A model generated the notes under the pieces. The model made no database searches, was not told the DNA's origin, and was given only the letters and a program-made list of their open reading frames with translations. From Tubulanus polymorphus (lineage: Eukaryota; Nemertea; Palaeonemertea; Tubulaniformes; Tubulanidae): a DNA stretch of 64,000 nt. The translations under genes were made by a program, and so were the position numbers. This document shows positions 49,679-64,000 of this stretch, piece after piece. Numbering within the stretch: position 1 is the stretch's first letter; the number at the start of each line of letters is the position of its first letter. The stretch is from NCBI RefSeq assembly GCF_964204645.1, contig NC_134029.1, positions 24,809,479 to 24,873,478 of the forward strand, in the 5' to 3' direction.

Positions 49679-49795
49679 CTGTAAATACAGTATAACATAT
49701 CTATAGAAAATAGTGATCATCTAGTGGTTCGATCTGTAAATACAGTATAACATATCTATAGAAAATAGTGATCATCTAGTGGTTCGATCTGTATA
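49650..49795. repeat. 55-bp tandem repeat duplicating a PCSK1 3' splice site, 3 copies
   Basis: AGTGATCATCTAGTGGTTCG recurs at 49657, 49712 and 49767 (55-bp steps). On the sense strand each full unit reads TATTTACAG followed by ATCGAACCACTAGATGATCA, the acceptor plus the first exon bases (IEPLDDHY). The outermost copy has lost the AG context (GTATACTCGA). Confidence 0.9.
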
Positions 49796-49799
49796 CTCG

Positions 49800-52174
<2,375 letters not shown>

Positions 52175-52275
52175 ACTGCGCCCCTCCTCAATCCGCCCTC
52201 CTCCCCTTGCGCCCCTCCTCAATCCGCCCTCCTCCCCTTGCGCCCCTCCTCAATCCGCCCTCCTCCCCTTCTCTC
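52175..52275. repeat. ~32-bp tandem repeat GCCCCTCCTCAATCCGCCCT, 3 copies
   Basis: Three units of TGCGCCCCTCCTCAATCCGC followed by CCTCCTCCCCT. No function visible. Confidence 0.85.
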
Positions 52276-52979
52276 ATTATATGCAGGTACTGATACCACG
52301 ATAAATGATTTATTAATGACTAGTAATAATAATATATATAATTCTATAAATCTCTCAAGATCATCCACGGTTAAATACTCAGTATTCAACACACTTGACA
52401 TATTAAACATATCATATTTACGTCAAATACTTGAAATTGGGAACGGGACCGGAGACACCCACCACATCGGAGCCCCACACGGGTGCGCCCGGAGCCCCCA
52501 CGCGGGTGCGCGCGGAGATATCAAGGCCGGTGCTCCTGCTGATGGTTTTTGTGACTCAAGGTGGCAAATGAAATTAAACTTGAGTTCAGCAGGGCCCACT
52601 GCGTGATGCAACTCTAAATTCATTATAGAGTTCATAATCAAACTGGGCCAGTTTCCGGCGCGCAGTTACAGACCGGTCGCTACTGAATGGTTGAGGATCG
52701 TCTTAAAATTAGAATAGATTTACCGGCGGCATCAAGTGATCACTCGTGCGGAACCGAACCTGTCGCGCCAGTACCGCGCTATCAAAGTTAAACGTAACTA
52801 AGACAAAGAGAGAAATAGTTTGAGAAGAAACACGTAGTTTTAATTAAGCGGTGTTGCGCAGTTTGCACGAATAACCAGCACTGAATACAGAATGATAGTT
52901 AAGTATTCATGTTCGCATGGTTCGTTAGTCCTGGAATAGAACGTGACTTCCTTACTAATCACACCGACCACCGACTCAA

Positions 52980-53256
52980 CTTCTCCCTCTCTCTCTCTCC
53001 ATCTCTCCCTCTCTCCCTCTCCCTCCCCATCTCCTGCCTCTTCTCTCCCTCTCCCTCTCCCTCTCCCTCTCCCTCTCCCTCTCCCTCTCCCTCTCCCTCC
53101 CTCTCCCTCTCCCTCTCCCTCTCCCTCTCCCCCTCTCCCTCTTTCTCTCCCTCACCTGCCTCTCTCTTTCTCCCTCTCTCTCCATCTCTCCCTCTTTCTC
53201 TCCCTCTTTCTCTCCCTCTCTCTCCCTCTCTCTTTCTCCCTCTCTCTCTCTTTTAT
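52980..53256. repeat. Pyrimidine tract, CTCTCC hexamer and CT repeats
   Basis: A long (CTCTCC)n run at ~53046-53130 is flanked by CT-rich sequence. Frames rich in Ser/Pro/Leu across it are artefacts. Confidence 0.92.
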
Positions 53257-53259
53257 AAT

Positions 53260-56200
53260 TACCAAACAATAACCACTTTCACCTGGTCGCCATAGTGGTT
53301 AGAATTACAGCTGCGCTCACTACCCTCTTATCAGCAGACTCGGCCTTCTTGATTTCTATCTGTTTGTTTCAAGTTGAGCCCTTTCTGCACCACATTAATA
53401 ACAGTTATATTTGAAAAGTTCAAATGGCCATCAGATTCTGGCAGCGCCGTATCATCGTCATCATCATCGTCCTCATCATCAATAGTTGCTGCTGTTGCTG
53501 CTATAATCATCCATTAACGGAAACGCGTTAGTGCGATAAATAGGCAAAGTAAACTAAACATTGAACATCATGTCACAAACTGCGGATCGGAGCGGCGTCG
53601 AGCAGAGAGCGAGCGCCATCAGTTCAGTTTATACTCATGAATTTTGTATGTTTACAATGAGTCAATATACTGTAATAATGACGATAGCGACACAGTCACA
53701 CACTCACTCACTCACACCGATTCGACCGACCATATTTTCATTCATTCTCGAATCATTACACCTAGTTTCAAATTCTTCAATTCAAATCGCATTAGATTCC
53801 ATTAAATCTTAACCCTAAACTCTATTCCTAACTCATCAGGCCCGCCAGCCCGCCAGCCCGTCAGCCAGCCCGCCCGCCAGCCGATAAATTCATCATTTAT
53901 ATCTTCTGAATTTCATAGTGAACTGTCATTTTCCTCAGTAACTCATAGGGGAACTTGAATATCGATTTTTCGCGGAATGAATCGTTTTTTGCTAAATTAA
54001 AAGAAAACCATTTTGATTGTGACAATTCGTAGACACATGTATATCACGCGTGAACGATGCAGGTTAAAACTGGTCGCGTATAAATTCAATAAGGGCAGGT
54101 GGCTTTTTATCAAGTGAAAAATCAATACTTTGATAGACATGTAAAACTGAAATACGTGTATATCAATATAGTATAAGAAAGATATCGGATCAATCAGTGA
54201 ATATTGAACAGGCAATCAGACAGATCTACAGATTGAAACTATTCAAACCCATCATTCGCTGTGAATATATCAACATCGTGTATATGATATTAGCCTAGAA
54301 TTCGACCAAACAACATCCCCGATATAATTGTTATTGTTGTTTTTTCGATCGTTATTTCCTACACGGTTGATGTGCGCTGCTGATGTCCAGTTCTAGCGCG
54401 TCACTTTCATCTAGGATTTGACGGCCGAATACAAATGCCGCTTATATCTGAGAGCGTAGAAGAAGTAAAGCCGTGAATATCTGGCCAAACGTGTCAGTTT
54501 TATTCTTGCCTTTGTTCGCTAATCTCGGGATTAAGCTTATGTTTGTATAACTCGTCGGGGGGAAAGTTATCGTAACTTCTATACCGGAAGTACGTCACGG
54601 TAAATCATCACGTACCAGACTGCAGAAACCGAGCCTCGCTTTGAGACTAATCAATTTCACAGACGAAAAAACAACAGAACCTAGCGACGAACCTAGCAAC
54701 CAGAGACAATGAGGAATCATATCCGGAAGTCATAGATTTGTCATATATGACACGCGTGAATATATAGAATAATTTGGACCCAAGAGAGAAACTCACAGAA
54801 AACTTCACCGTTCCTTCCTGACGTATTACTACTACAAACAACATTATTATTATTAGTCTAATAACAGTGACGATGGTTAAATATCTACGTGATTATATTA
54901 CCATATGGCGCTACTTACAATAAACCACTAGATATTTCATACAAATTGAGTGAAGTTGCTTATTACCAGGAGGTCGGGTCGAACTATAGTTGAGTCAGAA
55001 TTCCATTAGTTGCTTTATTTATGATTTACTACCATAAGTCAATCGGAACTGGAAGAACTGAAGGAGTCAGAGAGGAGCTCGATGAGTTAGAAGACCGGTC
55101 GAGTGTAAGATAAACATCTTCGTCTCTACCGTGATGAGTTCGGCTAAAAAACCCAATCATCCTCGAGCTAGCTCAATCTCTATAACCGCTTTACTTACTG
55201 CCTACACGTGGACACACGCGCAATACGCGCACCGAGCTGGCAAATCTTAAATCAATTCAATTTCTTCCAATTCATCCTAAATCGATTCAGGAGTTAATCA
55301 TTTTCGTGAATCGGGCTCGGAGCTAAAACATCCATATATAAAAATCAATACAGTCGATGTCCGTTATAATGGCATCGTTTAAATGCCATTGCTCGCTTAA
55401 CGCCAGCATATTTCAGAAAACTGATTTGCTCAATCAAACTCAAATTAAAATGAAAATATACCATTCTTTATAACACCATTTTTTCCATTGGTCTCAACAG
55501 TGAAATTATAACGGTCTTTGACTGTCAGTGAAAAATGAAATCGAATAAATCGAGGTCGAATGGCTAGTTTAAGCTAGTTCATGGTTGAAGTAATTCCAGG
55601 TATTTCATCATCACTGATAGAAGAAAATAATCATTAGTAGAATAAAATGCGGAACGGAAACGGAAATGAGTGCGTTAAATCGGCTTATATTAATAAGATA
55701 TCTAAAAGCCTTGTAAGATTTACCGCTCGACTCAGCTCTCAATAATACTGTTATTTATATTCAATCAGAGAAATTGGAAATTTGGGAAATATGATTTTAT
55801 GATATGATTACCTGAATTCTAATCAGGAATCGTTTTTTTTTCGTGGGTTTTAACTTTAATGAAAAACATTGGTGTAAATTGGATGAGAAACTGGTTGCTA
55901 TCAGAGAGTGATAGCGAGGGTTGTTAGTTTTAAAAAAAAGAATATATGACTTTATTTGACTAAGAATATTAATATAAAAGGTTTGCTTAGGCACATGGGG
56001 TAGGCTGACTGAATGTCTTTATTTCATGAGACGTTTTTTGCAGGATGAAAATGTCCCCGTTTTGGCGAGGAGTTCTTGCTGCACGGCTGGATGAGGTTAA
56101 AGGGATGAATGGGTGAACTCGAGGTGTGATTCACAGGTTGCGCAAGTTGTAATACAATCCCTTGATTCTCAACACGATTCGCATTACATCAGTAAAAAAC

Positions 56201-57060
56201 CTAACCAACAAATAAATAATTCACTAAATTCACCTCGATTTTCTCTGCCTCCATTACGGCTGGCTCCGGCTCGACGGCCGCCGCGCGCGAGCGAGCGAGC
56301 GTCTACACTTTCATTTTTTCGATGTATATCGATATTTTTCTAGAAAGGTCTCGCGGATTGTGTTACATTCACGTCCCTTCATTACTTCATATTCAACATA
56401 GATACCGTTGATACCATTTGAAATATGAAGACAAATGTCAAATATTCATATCTATAAATTCCTTACGGAATAAAAAAAGATTCACTCAAAACAACGAATT
56501 GTTGAATTTTGCGACGATTTAGAATATGCGCTTCAAACAAGATTAAATGTTCTAATTTGTATTTTTGATGTTTGTACTAAAAGTGCATGACAAATTCGGA
56601 TTGAAAAACAATCGAAATATCCGCAAAAATGAATTTGTTAATGAAGTTAATTAATTAACATAACACATTGTAATAATATTGATTCACAGTCGATTGAACG
56701 GCAACAATGGAACAGTGGACATCTGTTCCTACGGGCAACTTATTGGTTCGTTGCGACTGATGAAATCTATTCTCGATGATTCGTTTGGGAATCAGCAGTT
56801 TGTATCGGGTGTCGCAGGTGCGCGTATAGAAATCTATTATCAATAATCTTTGAGTGATGAATATTTTTTGCTTTATTGCGCGCCGCATGGTCGCGATTAT
56901 TCCTCGTTTTAAATTGTTTATTGCTACCCGCGGCTGCAGCTCACCGGTTCTGCAGCTCACCGATGTTGTTTTTTTTACCAGATTTACATTAATTTGAAAA
57001 CAACTACAAACGAATATAGAAAGCAGGACTGAAAAATGATTCGAAGTTTTGGTTGGGTAC
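53260..57060. other. Non-coding region, no gene recognised
   Basis: Upstream or intron sequence relative to PCSK1. It has a CpG-rich patch at 56250-56312 (CGACGGCCGCCGCGCGCGAG) and a CATCAT-type run at 53452-53480. Open frames here lack recognisable domains and splice context. Confidence 0.4.
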
Positions 57061-57170
57061 CCTGCATTCATGATCCCGGAGGGAGGAGGGGGGTTACCTA
57101 GCATGCGTGGTCCCGGAGGGAGGAGGGGGGTTACCTAGCATGCGTGGTCCCGGAGGGAGGAGGGGGGTTA
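57060..57170. repeat. 37-bp tandem repeat GCATGCGTGGTCCCGGAGGG, ~3 copies
   Basis: The units contain GGAGGGAGGAGGGGGGTTAC and CTAGCATGCGTGGTCCC. Each has GTTACC, a possible minus-strand GT donor, but no coding exon is visible beside it. Confidence 0.85.
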
Positions 57171-57849
57171 TTTATTTGTCAGATATATAGATATCGGTAA
57201 TATATATGTAAATATGTTATCTTGATGTCGGGAAATAAAGAAAAAAATCAAAGATGACATGAGAGAGCTGGAATATGTGATAATAACATGGTAGCACCTC
57301 GGCGGCTGTGGCGGCGGCGGCTATAGAGAGGCAAACGGAGTCCTTTGATAATATACTGATTGCTCATTCACACTGACCGCCGCCACATCACTGATTACTG
57401 TTACTGTAACACTTTATAGTGTTATACATCGTTCAAACTCCTTCAAATATCGCAGAAACTACGACAAAAACACTATCGATATCGAAACATGTTCAGTGTC
57501 TGGAGTTGTGTGTCGTGTATAGAGAGTATTCTATGTTTCACAGGTTATTGTACTGTGTGACGAGTAACTCGAGAAATTCTTCTCGAAAACGCTGTTATGT
57601 TTTTGTAACACGATCAAAACTGCGCGAAATGTGCTACAAACTTAAAGGTCATAATAATACATCGAATCACTCGTAAATAGAAGGATTATAATGGAAGCTG
57701 ATTTTTATAAAGTTCCCTTTGAATATATCTGAAAGTCGCGATATAGATCGTCATTAACTAAACGTGTCACTAGCAAAACCTGGGAATTTAGAAAATGAAA
57801 ACAAATGATTGTAACCTAATGAGAGAATGATAGACCAGATACTGTTAAT

Positions 57850-58065
57850 GAGAGGCACGACCCGACTGGTCACCAGTCACCACAGTCTGACAAGACAAAC
57901 TAACAAACTTATACAATCACTAGAGCTAGGTGGTCTAGTGGTTAACGTGCTCGGTTAGCGCTCTGGAGTCTCGAGTTCGAGGCTAGGGTTAGGGTTACAC
58001 GCGACTTAGGCTGTCAGGGTTAGGGTTACACACGACCTAGGCTAGGGTTAGGGTTACTGAAGTCC
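57850..58065 (+). mobile_element. tRNA-derived SINE with TTAGGG-bearing tail, second copy
   Basis: Same plan as the copy at 44978: CGACTGGTCACCAGTCACC upstream, an A box (GTGGTCTAGTGGTTAACGTG), a B box (CGAGTTCGAGGC), then CTAGGGTTAGGGTTACAC units. Confidence 0.65.
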
Positions 58066-58411
58066 AGGGTTTTTGTACGAACTATTTTTTTGTCCAGAAA
58101 ATAATTTTTAATGGATAGGAAATCTTCCTCTTATCGATATATATTTCATGCTGGTTATCAAGCTGATAGTGTAGTGGACCTGCGGCTCACTTTATGGGAC
58201 GGTGTTGCTGTGTTTAGTTAGTGAATTACAGGTCACGTGGATATGAGCACTAACCCGTGTAATTACTGCTGTTCATCCTTACAAGCTGAAATTGCAGCTA
58301 TTTTTTTAGATAATCTTACTATTCTTGAGAAAAAATAATTTATCGGAATATGAAATCAATACCTGGAGGCAAACAGGGAGAGTTATAGAGAGTTACTGCA
58401 CAGTAGAGAAC

Positions 58412-60535
58412 TCTAACCTCCCTCCCTCTTCCATCCCCACAAACCATGACCTCCCTCCCTCTTCCATCCCCACAAACCATTACCTCCCTCCCTCTTCCAT
58501 CCCCACAAACCATTACCTCCCTCCCTCTTCCATCTCCACAAACCATGACCTCCCTCCCTCTTCCATCCCCACAAACCATTACCTCCCTCCCTCTTCCATC
58601 CCCACAAACCATTACCTCCCTCCCTCTTCCATCCCCACAAACCATGACCTCCCTCCCTCTTCCATCCCCACAAACCATGACCTCCCTCCCTCTTCCATCC
58701 CCACAAACCATTACCTCCCTCCCTCTTCCATCCCCACAAACCATTACCTCCCTCCCTCTTCCATCCCCACAAACCATTACCTCCCTCCCTCTTCCATCTC
58801 CACAAACCATTACCTCCCTCCCTCTTCCATCCCCACAAACCATTACCTCCCTCCCTCTTCCATCCCCACAAACCATGACCTCCCTCCCTCTTCCATCCCC
58901 ACAAACCATGACCTCCCTCCCTCTTCCATCCCCACAAACCATTACCTCCCTCCCTCTTCCATCCCCACAAACCATTACCTCCCTCCCTCTTCCATCCCCA
59001 CAAACCATTACCTCCCTCCCTCTTCCATCCCCACAAACCATGACCTCCCTTCCTCTTCCATCCCCACAAACCATTACCTCCCTCCCTCTTCCATCCCCAC
59101 AAACCATTACCTCCCTCCCTCTTCCATCCCCACAAACCATGACCTCCCTCCCTCTTCCATCCCCACAAACCATTACCTCCCTCCCTCTTCCATCCCCACA
59201 AACCATGACCTCCCTTCCTCTTCCATCCCCACAAACCATTACCTCCCTCCCTCTTCCATCCCCACAAACCATTACCTCCCTCCCTCTTCCATCCCCACAA
59301 ACCATTACCTCCCTCCCTCTTCCATCCCCACAAACCATTACCTCCCTCCCTCTTCCATCCCCTCAAACCATTACCTCCCTCCCTCTTCCATCCCCACAAA
59401 CCATTACCTCCCTCCCTCTTCCATCCCCACAAACCATTACCTCCCTCCCTCTTCCATCCCCACAAACCATGACCTCCCTTCCTCTTCCATCCCCACAAAC
59501 CATTACCTCCCTCCCTCTTCCATCCCCACAAACCATTACCTCCCTCCCTCTTCCATCTCCACAAACCATGACCTCCCTCCCTCTTCCATCCCCACAAACC
59601 ATTACCTCCCTCCCTCTTCCATCCCCACAAACCATTACCTCCCTCCCTCTTCCATCCCCACAAACCATGACCTCCCTCCCTCTTCCATCCCCACAAACCA
59701 TTACCTCCCTCCCTCTTCCATCCCCACAAACCATTACCTCCCTCCCTCTTCCATCTCCACAAACCATGACCTCCCTCCCTCTTCCATCCCCACAAACCAT
59801 TACCTCCCTCCCTCTTCCATCCCCACAAACCATTACCTCCCTCCCTCTTCCATCCCCACAAACCATTACCTCCCTCCCTCTTCCATCCCCACAAACCATT
59901 ACCTCCCTCCCTCTTCCATCCCCACAAACCATTACCTCCCTCCCTCTTCCATCCCCACAAACCATGACCTCCCTCCCTCTTCCATCCCCACAAACCATTA
60001 CCTCCCTCCCTCTTCCATCCCCACAAACCATTACCTCCCTCCCTCTTCCATCCCCACAAACCATGACCTCCCTTCCTCTTCCATCCCCACAAACCATTAC
60101 CTCCCTCCCTCTTCCATCCCCACAAACCATTACCTCCCTCCCTCTTCCATCCCCACAAACCATTACCTCCCTCCCTCTTCCATCCCCACAAACCATGACC
60201 TCCCTCCCTCTTCCATCCCCACAAACCATTACCTCCCTCCCACTTCCATCCCCACAAACCATTACCTCCCTCCCTCTTCCATCCCCACAAACCATTACCT
60301 CCCTCCCTCTTCCATCCCCACAAACCATGACCTCCCTCCCTCTTCCATCCCCACAAACCATTACCTCCCTCCCTCTTCCATCCCCACAAACCATTACCTC
60401 CCTCCCTCTTCCATCCCCTCAAACCATTACCTCCCTCCCTCTTCCATCCCCACAAACCATTACCTCCCTCCCTCTTCCATCCCCACAAACCATTACCTCC
60501 CTCCCTCTTCCATCCCCACAAACCATTACCTCCCT
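58412..60535. repeat. 33-bp minisatellite, ~64 copies
   Basis: The unit contains CCTCCCTCCCTCTTCCATCC and CCACAAACCATTA. The main variants are CATGA/CATTA, CCCTT/CCCTC and CATCTCC/CATCCCC. A 33-bp period keeps frames open for ~700 codons on both strands; none has a gene-like start or splice context. Confidence 0.96.
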
Positions 60536-61277
60536 CGAGTATCTCGAGGCAGTCAAGTTAAGTAAAACTATAGATTGTATTTTTAGATGTTTTGAATTGA
60601 AGTTTTATTTAAACAGCTGAACGCACGCACAGCACTGACCGAACACTCCGAACACTCCGAACACTCCGAACATTGGTTTATATCGAGACAGGTGTTCGCT
60701 TTATTATATTCAATCATGACTTTATCATAATCCACAAAAACACTATGATTTATATCATAGGACTAATGTAGAGGAGAGATAGGGGATGAGGGGAGAGGAG
60801 AGATAGGGGATGAGGGGAGAGGGGAGAGGAGGGGAGAGGAGGGGGGCTAGGGGAATAGAAAGGTTATACATGGTTATATCAAACTGTGCATATATAAGAT
60901 AATGATATATTTTTTTACTTGTGGAGGTCTAGTTCAACCTATTGACGCAAATGACAGTATTTATACATGTATACATGATCGTAGTCTCTAGAGGTAGCGC
61001 GGCGGAGACACTACGAGTAACTCGATCTAAAGAGCTGATCAAGAGCTCACCACGTGACCACGAATAGCACTGTAACTTTATATCATATATAGAAAATAAA
61101 AAAACTAAAACCTGCCGCACGCGCGTCATAAATGAAATAAAGATAATTTCTATGACAACAGGTAATATTTGCGGTAATAATGTATGTAGATGAGTGAGTT
61201 GAGACAGATGTTTTTCAGTACAGTATGCATCACAATATTATCACGTGTTGTATTAGAGAACCCTGGTATAGAGACGA
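60536..61277. other. Spacer with GGGGAGAGGA-type repeats, no gene seen
   Basis: Short repeats ACACTCCGA (60645-60675) and GGGGAGAGGAG (60770-60846). AT-rich and non-coding otherwise. Confidence 0.5.
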
Positions 61278-61382
61278 GTAGAGAGAGAGAGAGGGAGAGA
61301 GAGGGAGGGAGAGAGGGAGGAAGAGAGGAAGAGAGGAAGAGAGGGAGAGAGGGAGAGAGGGAGAGAGGGAGAGAGGGAGAGT
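61278..61382. repeat. GA/GGGAGA tract
   Basis: A run of GAGAGAGGGAGAGAGGGAG units, similar in kind to 45889-46870. Confidence 0.9.
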
Positions 61383-63410
<2,028 letters not shown>

Positions 63411-64000
63411 TACTCTCATTTCACGCTATTCTTTTCATTTTATTAAGTTGTTATAACAAGATATATTCCCGTAAAAAACGAGAATTATTGAACCCGAGAT
63501 CTCAGTGATATCTCAGTGACATCTCAGTGATATCTCCCCTGAGATCTCAGTGAGAACTCAGTGAGTTATCGCTGATATTATATCTAATTCATAGAAAAAG
63601 ACTCTCGTGATGTAAATATCTCAGATATCTTTATATGTTTATATTCTAAACGATAAAATCGCCAGAATGTTTAGATTTACCCGAAATCAAACAGAAAAGT
63701 ATTAACGATTGCGACTAGAATCCATAGTTACACGATGAAAGTTGAATTGGTGTATGTAGTAAAACGGGTTGTTTGTTGTATATATTATTGATAGTTGTTG
63801 ACGCCCAATTCGACCGGGACCTATTGATGGTAATATCGATCGAATAAGTGATGGGCATACTGTCTGTCTGAAATAACACAACACACATCTATAAATTCAC
63901 TGTTTACTTTTAAAAGCATTCATATTATTAAATTATATTTTGTTCGGCGTAATTCGGTGAAGCTCGGGGTTTTCCGTCACTCATTATAAAAATATTCTCA

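Noticed and set aside
52423-52641. Minus-strand 72-codon Ala/Pro-rich frame
   Set aside because: GC-rich, includes a short repeat (CGGAGCCCCACACGGGTGCG type), with no domain and no splice partners.
54900-54945. Minus-strand ATG (MKYLVVY) followed by a GTAAGT donor as a signal-peptide exon
   Set aside because: Too short, phase 1 where the next known exon needs phase 0, and no intervening prodomain exon found.
58325-60620. Frames of 700-746 codons (PPSSIPTNHYL; GNGLWGWKREG; MVCGDGRGREV)
   Set aside because: Products of the 33-bp minisatellite in several frames on both strands.
63702-63884. Possible first PCSK1 exon (minus) after a TTATTTCAG acceptor
   Set aside because: No frame resembles a convertase signal peptide or N-terminal prodomain, and no phase-0 donor follows.

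Overview
The window looks like nuclear DNA of an invertebrate animal, most likely a lophotrochozoan (mollusc, annelid or brachiopod type). Every gene is split by GT-AG introns, the recognised genes are animal housekeeping or neuroendocrine genes, tRNA-headed SINEs and a Gypsy-like LTR retrotransposon are present, and minisatellites occupy a large share of the introns. The species cannot be named from this sequence alone. All exon joins below were made by eye from splice sites, reading phase and recalled family conservation.

Layout. 1-587 (+): the last two exons of a cyclophilin B-type gene. 1455-4235 (-): a complete nine-exon PTCD2. 4891-7370 (+): a TPR co-chaperone-like protein with two membrane segments. 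8884-11674 (-): complete ETFA. 12025-14006 (+): complete RPS15, head-to-head with ETFA, with five box C/D snoRNA-like copies in its introns. 15088-20143 (+): a six-exon death-domain protein whose third intron holds an intronless rhodopsin-type GPCR (17436-18653). 22113-49678 (-): a PC1/3-type prohormone convertase (PCSK1) with 15 exons visible and the signal-peptide exon missing. One of its introns carries a non-autonomous LTR retrotransposon (29353-36695) with gag and protease but no polymerase. From 49.7 to 64 kb I find no convincing exon; this is presumably PCSK1 intron 1 or upstream DNA, filled with CT/GA tracts, an AT tract, a 33-bp minisatellite and a SINE.

The genes are not an operon or pathway. 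ETFA and PTCD2 are mitochondrial; RPS15, the snoRNA-like units and cyclophilin belong to ribosome and protein folding; PCSK1 and the GPCR belong to peptide signalling.

The most unusual theme is that minisatellites repeatedly begin on functional edges. Separate tandem arrays copy a 5' splice site (TPR gene 28 bp x36, ETFA 19 bp x~10, PCSK1 87 bp x4), a 3' splice site (PCSK1 55 bp x3), a stop codon (PTCD2 64 bp x4, PCSK1 41 bp x3), the LTR/primer-binding-site edge of the retrotransposon (32 bp x4) and a snoRNA-like unit (RPS15 ~137 bp x4). The retrotransposon also shows an in-frame G GGA AAC frameshift heptamer between gag and pro, a tRNA-Phe primer site, and a leader built of tRNA T-arm-like hairpins.
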